64,000 nucleotides of DNA from Hermatobates lingyangjiaoensis (GCA_026182355.1 JAPFBL010001000.1:1-64000); one strand, 5' to 3'; counted from the stretch's first letter, positions 1-10,259 are shown. Notes: generated from the sequence alone by a model not told the origin. Numbers and translations: made by a program.

Positions 1-705
1 TATTTTCAAAATAAACATGTCTGTGAAGTTAGCAAAATACAGCTTAAACCAGATAGGAATATTTTCAAGTTTTAAATGGGAAGATTTGTCTTACGTATTC
101 AATGTAGAAGGAGGTCAGATAAACTATGTAAGGGATCCACTGGTTATTGGAGCAAAAGCCATGCTCTCTTTTAAGAGATTATTTCGTATCAAGAAATTTT
201 CACTTTGGCTTTTCAGAAATGTTATTACTGCTGTAGTTATACTAATGAAATTATTTGCATCAGTGGTGTGATATACAAAAATAAGCTAATATATTGATAA
301 GTCGATCAATCACTATTTGTACTACCTCAGGAATAAAATACTAATAAACAACTCCCATTTAGACGTTTATATTATGCTTAAATGAGACATTATATATGAT
401 ATACCAAAGAAGTTTGATATTAAGTCTACTTATAGTAAAGTTGAGTGTTGACCACTCCAGATTTTTTTCTTATTCTATAATTTTTCTAATAATATTTTGA
501 AATACTACGTATCATCTCTGAATTTTTGTAGAAAACCTGTCAAAGACGGGTACGTCTGTCCATGGTATACTTATAGTAAAGTTGAGTGTAGGCCACTCCA
601 GATTGTTTTCTTATTCTATAACTTTTCTAATAATATTTTGAAATACTATGTATCATTTCTGAATTTTTCGTAGAATACCTGTCAAAGATGGGCACATCTG
701 CCAGT
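1..705 (+). mobile_element. Helitron-related fragment, 3-prime part, with duplicated terminus
   Basis: The first 50 bases match the left part of the Helitron at 56658-57797 (reverse strand). The end carries the same hairpin-type terminus seen there: a CTGTC-AAA-GACGG arm pair near 538-552 and again near 678-692. The terminal piece is tandemly duplicated with a period of 141 bp (427-567 and 568-700). Bases 61-475 recur at 32460-32930. A frame at 17-271 translates to 84 residues and its middle resembles a frame in the second copy, so it may be an old coding remnant, but I recognise no domain. The exact CTRR end is not visible here. Confidence 0.55.
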
Positions 706-779
706 GAACGTATAAAACCCAACAAGAACATGTAACTCTGTTTAAACCACATTACCATATTTGATCTAGATGACTTAAC

Positions 780-1380
780 AGAATACTGTAGAAGTGAGGA
801 AAATGTTTATTTTTTTATATATTATCATCGTATAATATGCTATAAGTTTTGTGTCTTTAAGAGGAAAAGACCAATCAGAAAGGCTCTCCTATTGGTGTTC
901 ATTGATGACTATCTTACAAACAAAAATAAAAACAACACAAAATCCATAAACAAGAAAAATAATGTTGAAACCATATGACCTTATTTAATTAAGATTATAC
1001 GACAGAATATGACCTTATACAACTTGTATATGACTACTGTTATAAACAATAAATATAAAACAACACAAAATACTATAAATTTTACAAGAATTCAACAATT
1101 AATGTTGAATACCTATATGACACTTATTTACAATTATAGATTATACTTGTCAGTATATGAACCTTATACAACTGTGGTGGCATTTCCTGATACCATTATG
1201 GTAAATAAAGAAAATATTTAGTTTTTATATAGTTGATATCATGATCGGATAATATGCTATAAGCTTTGTGTTCTTGGGTAGAAATGATCAATCTTGGAGG
1301 AAAGACGCGCTCCTTTTGGTGTCTTTCTTGCAAACTAAAATAAGAAGAAAACTCAACATCCATTACCTAGAAAAGTAATT
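780..1380. repeat. Degenerate direct duplication of about 190 bp
   Basis: Two diverged copies lie at roughly 790-960 and 1190-1375. Both contain ATAATATGCTATAAG followed by a TTTGTGT stretch, a diverged CAATC motif and a TTGGTGT motif. No coding capacity and no terminal structure were seen. The T-tract at 1417-1438 to the right is simple sequence. Confidence 0.4.
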
Positions 1381-1704
1381 AAGGTTTGCCTTGAGAAAAC
1401 AAGACCAAGGGAATGTTTTTTTTTTTTTTTTTTTTTTTAGATTTACTCGTCTTGAAATGAGAAAAGCAGAAGGAGAAAAAAAAAAGCTAATGGTTAATCT
1501 GAGAAGGACATGGATGGCTTGGCTTGTAATGGAGACATCAAAAAGATGGTCTTTTGTCATGGTGGATCTCAGCTTGGGGGACATTCACCCATGACGACGA
1601 CGATATGATGTTGTAATATCATGGTTGATTTGATTTTGAACTAGCAACTATTTTTAATAAGGCATAAAAAGTTAACTACTGTTCACCAGCTAGATGTTTT
1701 AGAC

Positions 1705-2036
1705 CAGTGTTTCCCAAAGTGGGCGGTGCTTTGATATCGGGGGGCACTAATGCAAAAAGAAGCAGGGATTCTATTTCTATAAATTGAAAATGTTCATACA
1801 ATATAATTTCTAAATTTAAGTGAAAACACGACATGTAAACATCTAGGAAACGGTTTCTTAAAATTATTTGTTTTGATAATTCGTTTTATGTTAAAAGTAT
1901 ATTCTCACCTAAGTTTCTTTTATTGCGTATTAATTCTTTTGCATAAATATGCTATGAAACAATACATCTATTGGATTCTAAATAAATATTCAATTAGTAA
2001 TTATTTTAATTGAATTATTAAAATGTTACTCATTTG
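1705..2036 (+). mobile_element. hAT non-autonomous element, right end missing
   Basis: It starts with CAGTGTTTCCCAAAGTGGG, the same terminus as the complete element at 59320-60211, and the interior aligns with that copy except for a deletion of roughly 450 bp. The right terminus is lost where a SINE begins at about 2037. No transposase is encoded. Family assignment rests on the complete copy, which has 8-bp target duplications. Confidence 0.7.
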
Positions 2037-2337
2037 GTTAGGTTGCAGTGGCAGTCCCACAAGGGAACACAACACACGTAGACCAAGCATTAGCCCATTG
2101 TGATACCACACAATGAAGATTGATTCTATAGTGCGAGTTCTAAATTTTGCCTAACTCAAATATATTTAGAGTAGGGAACTTTAATGAGTATCTGACGTCG
2201 TACAGGCTCGGGACCGACAGTTTAACGTCCTTCTCCGAGGGACGACGTGCTCAGATTTATTCACCTCCCGCGTGGTAGGATTGAACCCCGGCCCTATCAG
2301 TTCTGAGGTGAGCACATAACCACTGAGCTAGCCGGTT
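2037..2337 (-). mobile_element. tRNA-derived SINE, most complete copy
   Basis: On the minus strand it opens with GCTAGCTCAGTGGTTA, a good RNA polymerase III A box, followed by GGTTCAATCC (2278-2287) as B box, so the head is a degenerate tRNA. The body contains GTCGGTCCCGAGCCTGTACG and a GTTAAAGTTCCCT motif. The 3-prime tail is AACCTAACC. Related copies lie at 7035-7150, 17380-17690, 21480-21800, 49545-49745 and 53833-54120. It would be mobilised by a LINE partner not seen here. Confidence 0.75.
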
Positions 2338-2440
2338 GTTATGGTTGAAAGATCTTAGTCTTCTTTTCCCATTTCTTATTGTTGTTTGATCATGATTGTT
2401 ATTTCGCGTGTTTATGTGAAATCTTTATAAATATATATAT
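2333..2440 (+). mobile_element. PLE family A terminal fragment
   Basis: The sequence enters family A inside stem II (TTGTTATGG), keeps GAAAGATCTTAGTC and the 3-prime hairpin (TTTCGCG/ATGTGAAA), and ends in a TA tract. The catalytic CTGACGA half is missing, so no ribozyme can form. Confidence 0.65.
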
Positions 2441-2456
2441 ATATTTATATATATAT

Positions 2457-2635
2457 TCCTCTCCTCCGCTGGGGAGCAGCATTGCGGTGGTTCCACGAGT
2501 TACTCTGGAGGCTAGTAGCAGTTTGCTTCTCAACGCGAGTACTTCGCACTTCTTCCCGATGATGACGGATGTCGAAATATCGAAGTGAGTTCTGTAGTGT
2601 CTTTCTGTGTTCTTTTCTATGTGTTATAGGTTATA

Positions 2636-2672
<37 letters not shown>
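2457..2672 (+). mobile_element. TA-flanked PLE cassette with hammerhead-like core
   Basis: A unit of about 180 bp lies between TA tracts. At 2556-2590 it reads CCGATGA, T, GAC-GGAT-GTC, GAAA, TATC, then GAAGTGAG. This is the family J/B layout with U4 changed to C, which should inactivate a hammerhead. The right flank is (TA)n at 2637-2672. Confidence 0.5.
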
Positions 2673-2677
<5 letters not shown>

Positions 2678-2679
2678 AA

Positions 2680-3840
2680 TTTAATTAACACTACAACCGT
2701 TATAAACCCTATTTCACGTGATTCGAATCTGTTTGGGGAGAATGGTCTAAATATGGTCGTTAGATACGGATAATAAACGGACTGTCTGGGATTCCGTGAA
2801 AAACATTTAGTAAAAACATTTTTCTGAAATTTTTTTTGTGGTTATAGATTTATTTTGTATTTCTTGAGAATCATGAAATCGAATAATGTTTATATCTACA
2901 TATACCCATAAGTAGAAGTAGTCAAAATTTTATTCATATTTAGGATGAATCACTAGTCAGTTTTTGGAACTATCTGATTCTCGAATTTCCTGCTATTGCA
3001 AAAGTAGCACTTCACATATTGCTGCCATTTCCCACTACCTACTGATGTGAAACTGGATTTTCCCTTTACACTGCCATAAACCACCTCTCAACTATAAAGC
3101 CAAAAATGATCAAAAAACAAACTTTGTGCTAAAATTGGTAGTAATTCTGTTTTATGTGTTATCCACTTGACGAAAATATGAAAATTAAAACTTTTAGTTT
3201 TGAATTTTCATTCGAAAAGTACACAATTATGTAATATTACTTTTTTTTTTAATTGTTTTTAAAAAATACAAACTATTTAAAAAGGCATATGAAAATATTT
3301 ATATTATGATTCTAAGAAATCATTAGAATCTGGGGTTACCGGGAAAGTTACTGGAACCAAACAGGGTTCCGTTAAAACCGCTTCGAAAAAAGTTTGAAAA
3401 ACTTTGACTAATACCAACAAATCATGAGAAGTTATTAAGTTTTTTAAAGAACTGTAATATATTAATAGAAATATTGGCCTTTATGTGATATTAAGTTTCC
3501 TTTTACAGTCTCTCTGGTCATGCGCTTCTTAGAGAAAAAAAATTAAATTAAGTTTTAAGCAATAACCTTTCGTGAATATATGTCCAATAATAATCTTTAA
3601 AGTATTTACTTAAAACAAATTAAAGAAAATGGTTGTTCATACTGATTTTTAACATAAGAAATATTACTTCATTTTTCAAACACTATTCAGAAATTCGTTT
3701 ATTTTTTATAATCAATGTATAAAACTATACAAAAAAAATTTTAAAATGGTGCTAAAGTTCTTTTGACAAATAACGGTTCTTATCAGCATAACAAGTGAAT
3801 ATTATTGATTTTTTTTCTCTGGTAAATGCTACTATAGGTC
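2680..3840. other. AT-rich stretch without recognised features
   Basis: I see no coding frame of note, no terminal inverted repeats and no PLE cassette here. Short A/T tracts are frequent. Confidence 0.5.
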
Positions 3841-4400
3841 GAAAGGTCTTAGTGCAATTTCAGAATTGTTGGTTAAAATTATAGACATATTTTATTAATT
3901 CTTGATCTAAAGATTTGAATCTCAATTAAAATTTTCTACTATAAAGGACTTTATAATCCCATATTAGAATTTTGATAATTTTTGTTTTAAACATTTAATA
4001 CCGTTTTATAATTTCTTGGTTTAAACATCTTAGTCCTTTTTTTATTAGAAGTTGATCTACAAATCTCAATCATATTTTAACATTCTAGACCAAAACATCT
4101 ACGAGTATGTCCCATTTTAGACTCCATCATTGGTCAAAATTTATTGGTCAAAAGGTCATAGATATACTATAGTAATTTTTGATCTAAAGATTTGAGTTTC
4201 AATTAAACATTTCTTGTTTAAAACACTTTAGTCGCATATTGGAATTTAGTCTAAAAAATTTAGAACCATTTAATAATTTCTTTTTTTAAAAATGTTCGTC
4301 CTATTTTAGTAATACCTGATTTACAAATCTTAGTCTCAATTTAATATTACTTGATCAAAACATTTACGAGTAAATCCTTTTTAGAAATTTTTCGTCAAAA
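3840..4400. repeat. Degenerate tandem repeat with about 277-bp super-period
   Basis: Short phrases such as GATCTAAAGATTTGA (3904 and 4181), TTTAAACATCTTAGTCC-like and GATCTACAAATCT-like recur. The two long units are offset by 277 bp, and each is built of weaker repeats of about 35 bp. Similar phrases continue at 4960-5110. Confidence 0.5.
3882..4036 (+). repeat. Left arm of a 155-bp inverted repeat with 5621-5775
   Basis: The arm from TAGACATATTTTATTAATT to CATCTTAGTCC is found in reverse complement at 5621-5775 with few changes. About 1.6 kb separates the arms. The right arm interrupts the tandem array at 5500-6340. Confidence 0.6.
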
Positions 4401-4405
4401 GATGT

Positions 4406-4959
4406 TACCATCTTCTTCCAAAAATAAGATACTGTCTTAACTTTATTTTTATGTCAAAATCCGTGCTTGTTCTTATTCTCGGTGGAGGGCTTCAAGTACA
4501 TTAAGTAGGTTTACATGTTTTTGTTTAATATTTATTTTTATATAGAAATTTAAATTTATTCGATTACAGTGATGTCATCTTGTGGACATCGTCATAAATT
4601 ATCAAAATTTTGAATTCTCTTCTGATTTTCCTTCAAATCTATTTCCTGTAAAATCATTGGTCTGAATATCTCATTTCTTGCAATATAGCTGAGGTTAAAT
4701 TAATACTTCTTGTCTAAGTAGCCAGCCTCCTTGAAACGAACTTTAAAGATAAACAAGGAATTTCTTGGAATATTTTTTTTTCCAAAGAATTTTCTGAAAT
4801 ATAACGACAGCTAGAGATACCTACTACATTCAACAGCAATTTTTTAACGAATTCTGTTTTTCACATTATCTTAACTAGGGTCTATTTTCAGGGGGAAGGC
4901 TTATAGTCCAAAACGTCTCGGAAATCACTCTAGGACTTATTTTCGGAAAAAGATGATAG
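4406..4959. mobile_element. Non-autonomous TIR element (CTTTTTCCGAAAATAAG type), complete
   Basis: The left end reads CATCTTCTTCCAAAAATAAG. The right end is its approximate reverse complement (CTTATTTTCGGAAAAAGATG). Two relatives sit at 55016-55610 and 58655-59142. No transposase frame is present. I could not fix a target duplication, so the superfamily is open. This copy keeps the uninterrupted sequence where the 55016 copy carries an insertion. Confidence 0.6.
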
Positions 4960-5499
4960 TCTTATTTTAAATATACTTACTTGAAAGATCGTAGTTCCAT
5001 TTTAGAATTTACTGATTAAAATATCTTAGTCTAAAGATTTTTATAATTTATTTTGGAATTTCTTAATTGTAAGAGTTTAGTCCTATTTTTTATATTCTTG
5101 GTCAAACAGTTTTTTTTGTTTAATCAATTTTAGATTTTTTTTTCTCTTTTTATTTTATTGTGCTGGTTTGTATTTGAAGATTTTTATCTTAAAAAAAAAA
5201 AAACCGGTTTAAAAATAAAATAAATAGGGTTTTCTTAATTTGAAGTGTTGAGAGTGAGGATTTATTCGTTGTTGGGTTCTTGAAACTAGGACAACTTGAT
5301 AAGGCGAATGAAAAGAACTTTGACAGGTTACATCGATGAAGCATTGATGCAACACAAAATAGACTCGAATCTATTTTCAGAGAAATAAATAATATTACCT
5401 CTTTTCCTCGTCATTCTGAGAAAAAGTTAAAAAGTTAATATGACTTAAAAACTTTATCAAAGTTACCAACTTCTGCTGCTTGTTAAAACTTGTTAAAAC

Positions 5500-6340
5500 A
5501 TGGACGTTCAATATAGTTGACTTTAACAAAGTGTTTATTAATTCGTTGTGAAATATTATTATAAGAAAAATAACTGAAAGTCTAGAATTAGGACTAAGTT
5601 GACAAAGTGCTTATTAATTAGGACTAAGATGTTTAAACCAAGAAATTATAAAACGGTATTAAATGTTTAGAACAAAAATTATTAAAATTCTAATATGGGA
5701 CTATAAAGACCTATATAGTAGAAAATTTTAATTGAGATTCAAATTTTTAGATCAAGAATTAATAAAATATGTCTATAACATATTTCTTATCTTTATTGTA
5801 ACATAAAGTTTTGTTTATTAATGGGTAATTAATTAATTAGTTTATGTCAATTTGGTACAATATAGTTGACTTTAACAAAGTGTTTATTAATTCGTTGTGA
5901 AATATTATTATAAGAAAAATAACTGAAATTTTCATTGTTCAACTTTATTGTAAAATCAATTCATTATTAAATTCATTATTAATGGGTAATTAATTAATTA
6001 TATTAATTAGTTTATGTCAATTCGGTACAATTTAGTTGACTTTAACAAAGTGTTTATTAATTCGTTGTGAAATATTATTATAAGAAAAATAACTCAAATT
6101 GTCATTATTCAACTTTATTGTAAAATCAATTCATTATTAATGGTCAATTAATTAATTATATTAATTAGTTTATGTCAATTTGGTACAATATAGTTGACTT
6201 TAACAAAGTGTTTACTAATTCGTTGTGAAATATTATTATAAGAAAAAAAAAACTGAAATTGTCATTATTCAACTTTATTGTAAAACCAATTTTTGATTAG
6301 TAATGGGTAATTAATTAATTATATTAATTAGTTTAAGTTA
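5500..6340. repeat. Tandem array, units of about 158-170 bp, with inserted inverted segment
   Basis: The phrase TAGTTGACTTTAACAAAGTG starts near 5513, 5863, 6033 and 6191, giving spacings of about 350, 170 and 158. The 350 spacing is explained by the inverted segment at 5621-5775. Each unit also has CGTTGTGAAATATTATTATA and TAATTAATTATATTAATTAG. Confidence 0.65.
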
Positions 6341-6344
6341 ATGT

Positions 6345-7010
6345 GGCTGCTAAAATAGTTACCAATTAATATAAAGTGACTACATTTTCACCGGGGCAAA
6401 GCTGTACAAAATGAGATGAAATGAGAATTACAATTTATTTATATATATTTTGTTGTATATATTCTTGTACTTGTACAAAAATGTATATTGGTAATATAAA
6501 AAAAAATTGTAGAAAAATAATAATTTGAACATCATGATTTTTAATCAAATTAAATTTTTTGTTATAAAAAATTACGATTTTTTTAACGGTCATATTTTTG
6601 TACCGAGTGAAACTTGGCAGCACATACGAGTATTCAGATGTTTTTAATGTATTTTTTATTTTTTTTTATAAAAATTAAAAAAATAAATTTTCTTTTTATT
6701 ATAGAAAAAAAGAAATATATTTTTATAATACATTTTAAATAAGAAATGGAGATATTTTCTAAAAAGTGGGGCATCTTTCAAAATCGGCCGGGACATGGAA
6801 CAGTCCACCAATAAGCCGGACTTGTGGTCACTTTAAATTAATAAGAAAATTGTGTTTATGTCGAAATTTTGATTACAAGTTTTAAATAGAAATAATTTGA
6901 GATCTGCTGAATTCAGTAAACTAAGTTATGCAACTAAGCTGTATGTATGTCAATTGTGTGTGTGTGTGTGTGTGTGGGTGTACGCGTTACGTTCACCAAA
7001 ATTACATATT
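6345..7010. other. AT-rich stretch with a short (TG)n
   Basis: No gene or element was recognised. A short TG microsatellite lies at about 6957-6976. Confidence 0.5.
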
Positions 7011-7034
7011 CAAGTTACCACATGTACTCTCTTA

Positions 7035-7150
7035 ACCAAATAGCTTCTCGGAGAGGACGTTAAGACGTCGGTTCCAAGCCTACATGATGTCAGGTATTCG
7101 TTAAAGATCCCCTATTCTAGAATACACTTCAGTTAGGCTCCCAATATACA
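7035..7150 (+). mobile_element. SINE fragment
   Basis: It contains GGACGTTAAGACGTCGGTTC, GATGTCAGGTATTCGTTAAA and GATCCCC in the order of the SINE body at 2037-2337, here on the plus strand. The tRNA-like head is absent. Confidence 0.55.
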
Positions 7151-7317
7151 ATGTTTTATATGTGTTTTTATATATAGAACACAATATTCTATATGTGTTC
7201 TCATGTTCTTGATTTTGGTTGAAAGATCTAGTCATATTTCTTGATTTTTTACTATAGTCTCTACTTTTATACATATATATATAAACGTATCAAAATATAT
7301 ATATATATATATATATA

Positions 7318-8263
7318 TTGTAAAAGACGAGCCAATCCCTGTTACGTATTACTTTGGGCACTTCTTATTGTTTGTGGGTGTTTATTCGTTGAACACGTTT
7401 CTCCTTAGCACACTCCGTCTGCTCGGCCACCTCAGCCTTCACTCCGGGAGAGGGCTCGCAGTCCCTACTTAATTTTCCAATAGAGTTGGATGAAGGTCTT
7501 GGCGTCCTGGCTTGGAAGTGTACCTCGTCGAACTCGGTGTTTACTATGGGCTTAGTGGATTTCATTAGATACTGGTTGTTGGTGTTTTCTGTAAATTCTA
7601 TTGATGTGGGTGTATGTAGACCTTTTCCCCGTCGGTTTCTTAACACGCTTGGCTGCATACGCCGTCCTTCCTGGAGAGGGCTCGCAGTCCCTACTTTAAT
7701 TTCACAGAGGGCAACTGCCCTCTGTGAAATTAAAGTAGGGACTGCGAGCCCTCTCCAGGAAGGACGGCGTATGCAGCCAAGCGTGTTAAGAAACCGACGG
7801 GGAAAAGGTCTACATACACCCACATCAATAGAATTTACAGAAAACACCAACAACCAGTATCTAATGTGCCCTCTGTGAAATTAAAGTAGGGACTGCGAGC
7901 CCTCTCCAGGAAGGACGGCGTATGCAGCCAAGCGTGTTAAGAAACCGACGGGGAAAAGGTCTACATACACCCACATCAATAGAATTTACAGAAAACACCA
8001 ACAACCAGTATCTAATGAAATCGACTAAGCCCATAGTAAACACCGAGTTCGACGAGGTACACTTCCAAGCCAGGACGCCAAGACCTTCATCCAACTCTAT
8101 TGGAAAATTAAGTAGGGACTGCGAGCCCTCTCCCGGAGTGAAGGCTGAGGTGGCCGAGCAGACGGAGTGTGCTAAGGAGAAACGTGTTCAACGAATAAAC
8201 ACCCACAAACAATAAGAAGTGCCCAAAGTAATACGTAACAGGGATTGGCTCGTCTTTTACAAT
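7318..8263. repeat. Inverted plus tandem triplication of a coding-like unit
   Basis: The left arm (7318-7713, minus) forms a palindrome with 7716-7864 (plus), with a 2-base centre at 7714-7715. The plus copy breaks off after CAGTATCTAAT and restarts at about 7868, running to 8263 and matching the whole left arm. The unit translates without stops in one frame (see 7868-8218). Both outer ends abut TA-rich sequence and share a GATTGGCTCGTCTTTTAC block, as in the PLE palindromes elsewhere, but no ribozyme core is present. Confidence 0.75.
7868..8218 (+). CDS. Unrecognised transposon-like ORF end, third copy
   Basis: One frame runs from the start of the unit through the methionine at 7922 to a stop at 8213-8215. 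It gives about 97 residues from that methionine and ends in NTHKQ. The same protein is encoded in reverse on the left arm (7365-7853, minus) and in truncated form by the middle copy. Composition is polar, with many R, K, T and S, plus a proline-rich RTPRPSS stretch. I see no catalytic motif. Context suggests the C-terminal part or linker of a retroelement ORF, but this is inference. Confidence 0.4.
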
Positions 8264-8265
8264 AT

Positions 8266-8365
8266 CTAATCTGGCATTCAACATATATATATATATATAT
8301 TCCGAAATTTAATCCAATATATATATATATAAAGATTTCACATAAACAATTAAAACCGAAGTAAA

Positions 8366-8400
<35 letters not shown>
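8266..8400. repeat. TA tracts with short PLE remnants
   Basis: Three TA microsatellites are separated by short pieces. One, AAAGATTTCACATAAACA, is the reversed end of family A. The piece ACCGAAGTAAACTAATATA matches the TA junction of the PLE ORF start at 10225-10535. Confidence 0.5.
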
Positions 8401-8737
8401 ATCAATGATCAAACCACAATAAGAAATGGGAAAACAAGACTAAGATCTTTCAACTGTAACAAGCGGTCTTCGTCAGAGTCAAAAACCCAAGTCTTCCTTT
8501 CCCCATTTCAAATTGTGGTTTGATCACTGGTTATTATTTCACGTGATTATGAATGAAATGAATGAAAAATTCTTTTATTGAGGGCTACATCCCATAGTTT
8601 ACATTACGGGGGTAGACCAAACCTGTAGACCGTTACAGTTGAGACCAAATCTCTTCTACCGGGCTTTTTCCCCTCATACAATATTTGAAACCTTACAGAA
8701 CGTGATTATGTGAAATCTTTTATATATATATAGTGAC
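8398..8737 (-). mobile_element. Composite PLE family A cassette with nested LINE/SINE tail, copy 1
   Basis: A minus-strand family A arm with ribozyme core (8438-8480) is followed by a decayed inverted arm. That arm is split by a 148-bp insert (8552-8699). The insert, read on minus, ends in AATAAAAGAATTTTTCATTC plus ATTT repeats, like a non-LTR element tail. It is flanked by the 11-bp duplication ACGTGATTATG (8541-8551, 8700-8710). The same composite recurs at 9520-9837. Confidence 0.75.
8438..8480 (-). ncRNA. Hammerhead-like ribozyme motif, family A
   Basis: Minus strand: GACT, CTGACGA, a stem II of AG(A)CCG against the 3-prime strand, GAAA, GATCTT, AGTC. One stem II pair is broken by CGG to CAG. 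All listed core residues (C3 U4 G5 A6, G8 A9, G12 A13 A14) are present. Confidence 0.65.
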
Positions 8738-8914
8738 CTTCCCGTTGCTACTCATGCCAGTTCTCACGGACTCAGTTTTAATGACTGTTTCCGTGTACAG
8801 GTCCTGAGGCAGATTGATCAGACTAATTCGAAAGTTACTCTGAGAGCTTCAGAAGAAGCACTTATTAGTCTTCTGGGCGGTAGATCGGCTCCTGGGCTTA
8901 ACCTCAATCGTTGA
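8735..8914 (+). pseudogene. PLE ORF C-terminus, GIY-YIG endonuclease end
   Basis: Sixty codons run open from the TA tract to a stop at 8912-8914. The frame contains THASSHGLSFNDCF, then VLRQ, then ASEEALISLLGGRSAPGLNLN. A histidine-rich segment followed by an E-A pair and a terminal LN is the pattern expected at the C-terminal end of GIY-YIG nuclease domains fused to PLE reverse transcriptases. The N-terminal GIY-YIG motif itself is absent because the TA tract truncates the element. A related, frameshifted end lies at 36414-36478. The family is inferred from pattern, not from a search. Confidence 0.55.
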
Positions 8915-9215
8915 TTTTTTTTTATTTTTTATTTTTTTATTTTTATTTTTTTAAGTTGTTATCAGTTTTTAATTTTATTTTAGTTAAATGTTTTCATTTT
9001 TTAATTTTTATTTGGCTTTTATCTCTTTATCTTCCCTGTCTACCTTTCCTCCGAAAGTTGGCTACACTGTTTGAGTGCTTCAGTTCGAACGCCAAGTCAG
9101 TCGTTATCAGCCTTTGGAGCGATTCACTTCCTTTCCTGAAGACAAGGACATCGAAATATAGTAGTGAGTTCAGTGATTTCTTTTCTGTGTTCTTTTAAAA
9201 ATTCTAGTTTATATA
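8915..9215 (+). mobile_element. PLE 3-prime terminal repeat, family J
   Basis: It follows the ORF stop directly and ends at (TA)n near 9210. A T-rich stretch leads to CTGAAGA (9136-9142), a weak stem II, GAAA (9153-9156), TATA and GTAGTGAG. The second copy is at 36479-36765. Together with 8735-8914 this is the one place where an ORF end, untranslated region and ribozyme-like motif are contiguous. Confidence 0.65.
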
Positions 9216-9224
9216 TATATATAT

Positions 9225-9350
9225 ATACGTATCTCTTCTTCTTCCCTTCTTCTCCCTGACGACGAACTTCAGTTCGAAATATCGATCCAGTAAGTTTTCT
9301 CGCTTCTTCTATTTGTTGTCTTTTTTCATTTATATACAATATAATATATA
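9225..9350 (+). mobile_element. Short TA-flanked cassette with ribozyme-like core, family B type
   Basis: About 100 bp lie between TA tracts. Core: CTGACGA (9256-9262), C, GAAC-TTCA-GTTC, GAAA, TATC, GATCCAG. Stem II is four perfect pairs. The base after the AUAU stem III is C, an allowed cleavage base. One unpaired C sits between the core and stem II. Confidence 0.6.
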
Positions 9351-9354
9351 TATA

Positions 9355-9505
9355 TATATTGGGTCTCCAACCGTCTCTGAACCAGAGCGCTTGGTTTCCC
9401 TCTCTGATCTCTCCTGAAGACGGTTCAAACCGAAAATTAGAGACTGTAATTGTGTTCTTTTGATTTCTCTATATTTCTTTGCCTATATTGAACTATATGT
9501 ATATA
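9355..9505 (+). mobile_element. Short TA-flanked cassette, family I
   Basis: Core: TCTC, CTGAAGA (9414-9420), C, GGT-TCAA-ACC, GAAA (9432-9435), ATTA, GAGACTG. Stem I TCTC/GAGA is four pairs. Stem III is AATT with A as the cleavage base. The unit ends in CTATATTGAACTATATG and TA repeats. Inverted relatives lie at 10790-10935, 13790-13985, 30590-30720, 40955-41165, 46560-46815 and 50590-50770. Confidence 0.6.
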
Positions 9506-9519
9506 TATATATATCTCAA

Positions 9520-9837
9520 TCAATGATGAAACCACAATAAGAAATGGGAAAACAAGACTAAGATCTTTCAACTGTAACAAGCGGTCTTCGTCAGAGTCAA
9601 AAACCCAAGTCTTCCTTTCCCATTTCAAATTGTGGTTTGATCACTGATTATTATTTCACGTGATTATGATTGAAATGAATGAAAAATTCTTTTATTGAGG
9701 GCTACAGCCCATAGTTTACATTACGGGGGTAGCCATACAGTTGAGACCAAATCTCTTCTACCGGGCTTTTTCCCCTCATACAATATTTGAAACCTTACAG
9801 AACGTGATTATGTGAAATCTTTTATATATATATATAT
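9520..9837 (-). mobile_element. Composite PLE family A cassette with nested LINE/SINE tail, copy 2
   Basis: Organisation is the same as 8398-8737: minus ribozyme core at 9556-9598, decayed right arm, and a nested insert at 9669-9801 between ACGTGATTATG repeats (9658-9668, 9802-9812). The insert has a small internal deletion compared with copy 1. Shared private changes (CAACTGTAAC, CCAAGTCTTCC) show the two composites derive from one. Confidence 0.75.
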
Positions 9838-10212
9838 ATATATTCGATGCGATGTTGACCAATGGGAGTAGAGTTACAGGTCCAAGCGTAAGGTCCCAGT
9901 TGCCCGCTGCTCAGCAAAAAGCCTTTGCGTTCTGCCAATAGGTATAGAGGTTGCACAGTCCCTCTGTGTTAAATGATGTTTGGCAGAAAACATTAGCCTC
10001 ACTTTACAGTGAACTCCTGTTCCCTTTCTATTTTTGATTTTTGTGGTGGTTGGGTGTTGTTGTTGTTTACTATTTTCTGTTACGGATATTGCTGTATCCT
10101 TACGCAAGGATAGTCCTTGACCTTACGCTTGGACCTGTAACTCTACTCCCATCGGTCAACATCGCATCGAATCATATTCCTTTCCCCGGACAACCCATAG
10201 AAAATATATATA
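9838..10212. repeat. TA-flanked inverted repeat, about 53-bp arms
   Basis: ATTCGATGCGATGTTGACC through GCGTAAGGT at 9842-9894 is repeated in reverse at 10118-10171, with about 220 bp between. Outer ends abut TA tracts as in the PLE palindromes. No ribozyme core and no recognised protein were found. The family is unknown. Confidence 0.6.
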
Positions 10213-10259
10213 TATATATATACTAACGACCAACGAGAATGAAGAACGGCAATAGACAG

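Noticed and set aside
2037..2337. Possible functional tRNA gene
   Set aside because: A and B boxes are present, but the cloverleaf is not complete and the sequence belongs to a dispersed SINE family.
8172..8405. 77-residue hydrophobic frame as a membrane peptide
   Set aside because: Reads antisense through the triplication end and TA tracts. Hydrophobicity comes from Tyr/Ile codons of TA repeats.
10041..10226. 61-residue frame as a gene
   Set aside because: It spans one arm of an inverted repeat and ends in a TA tract, with no conserved motif.
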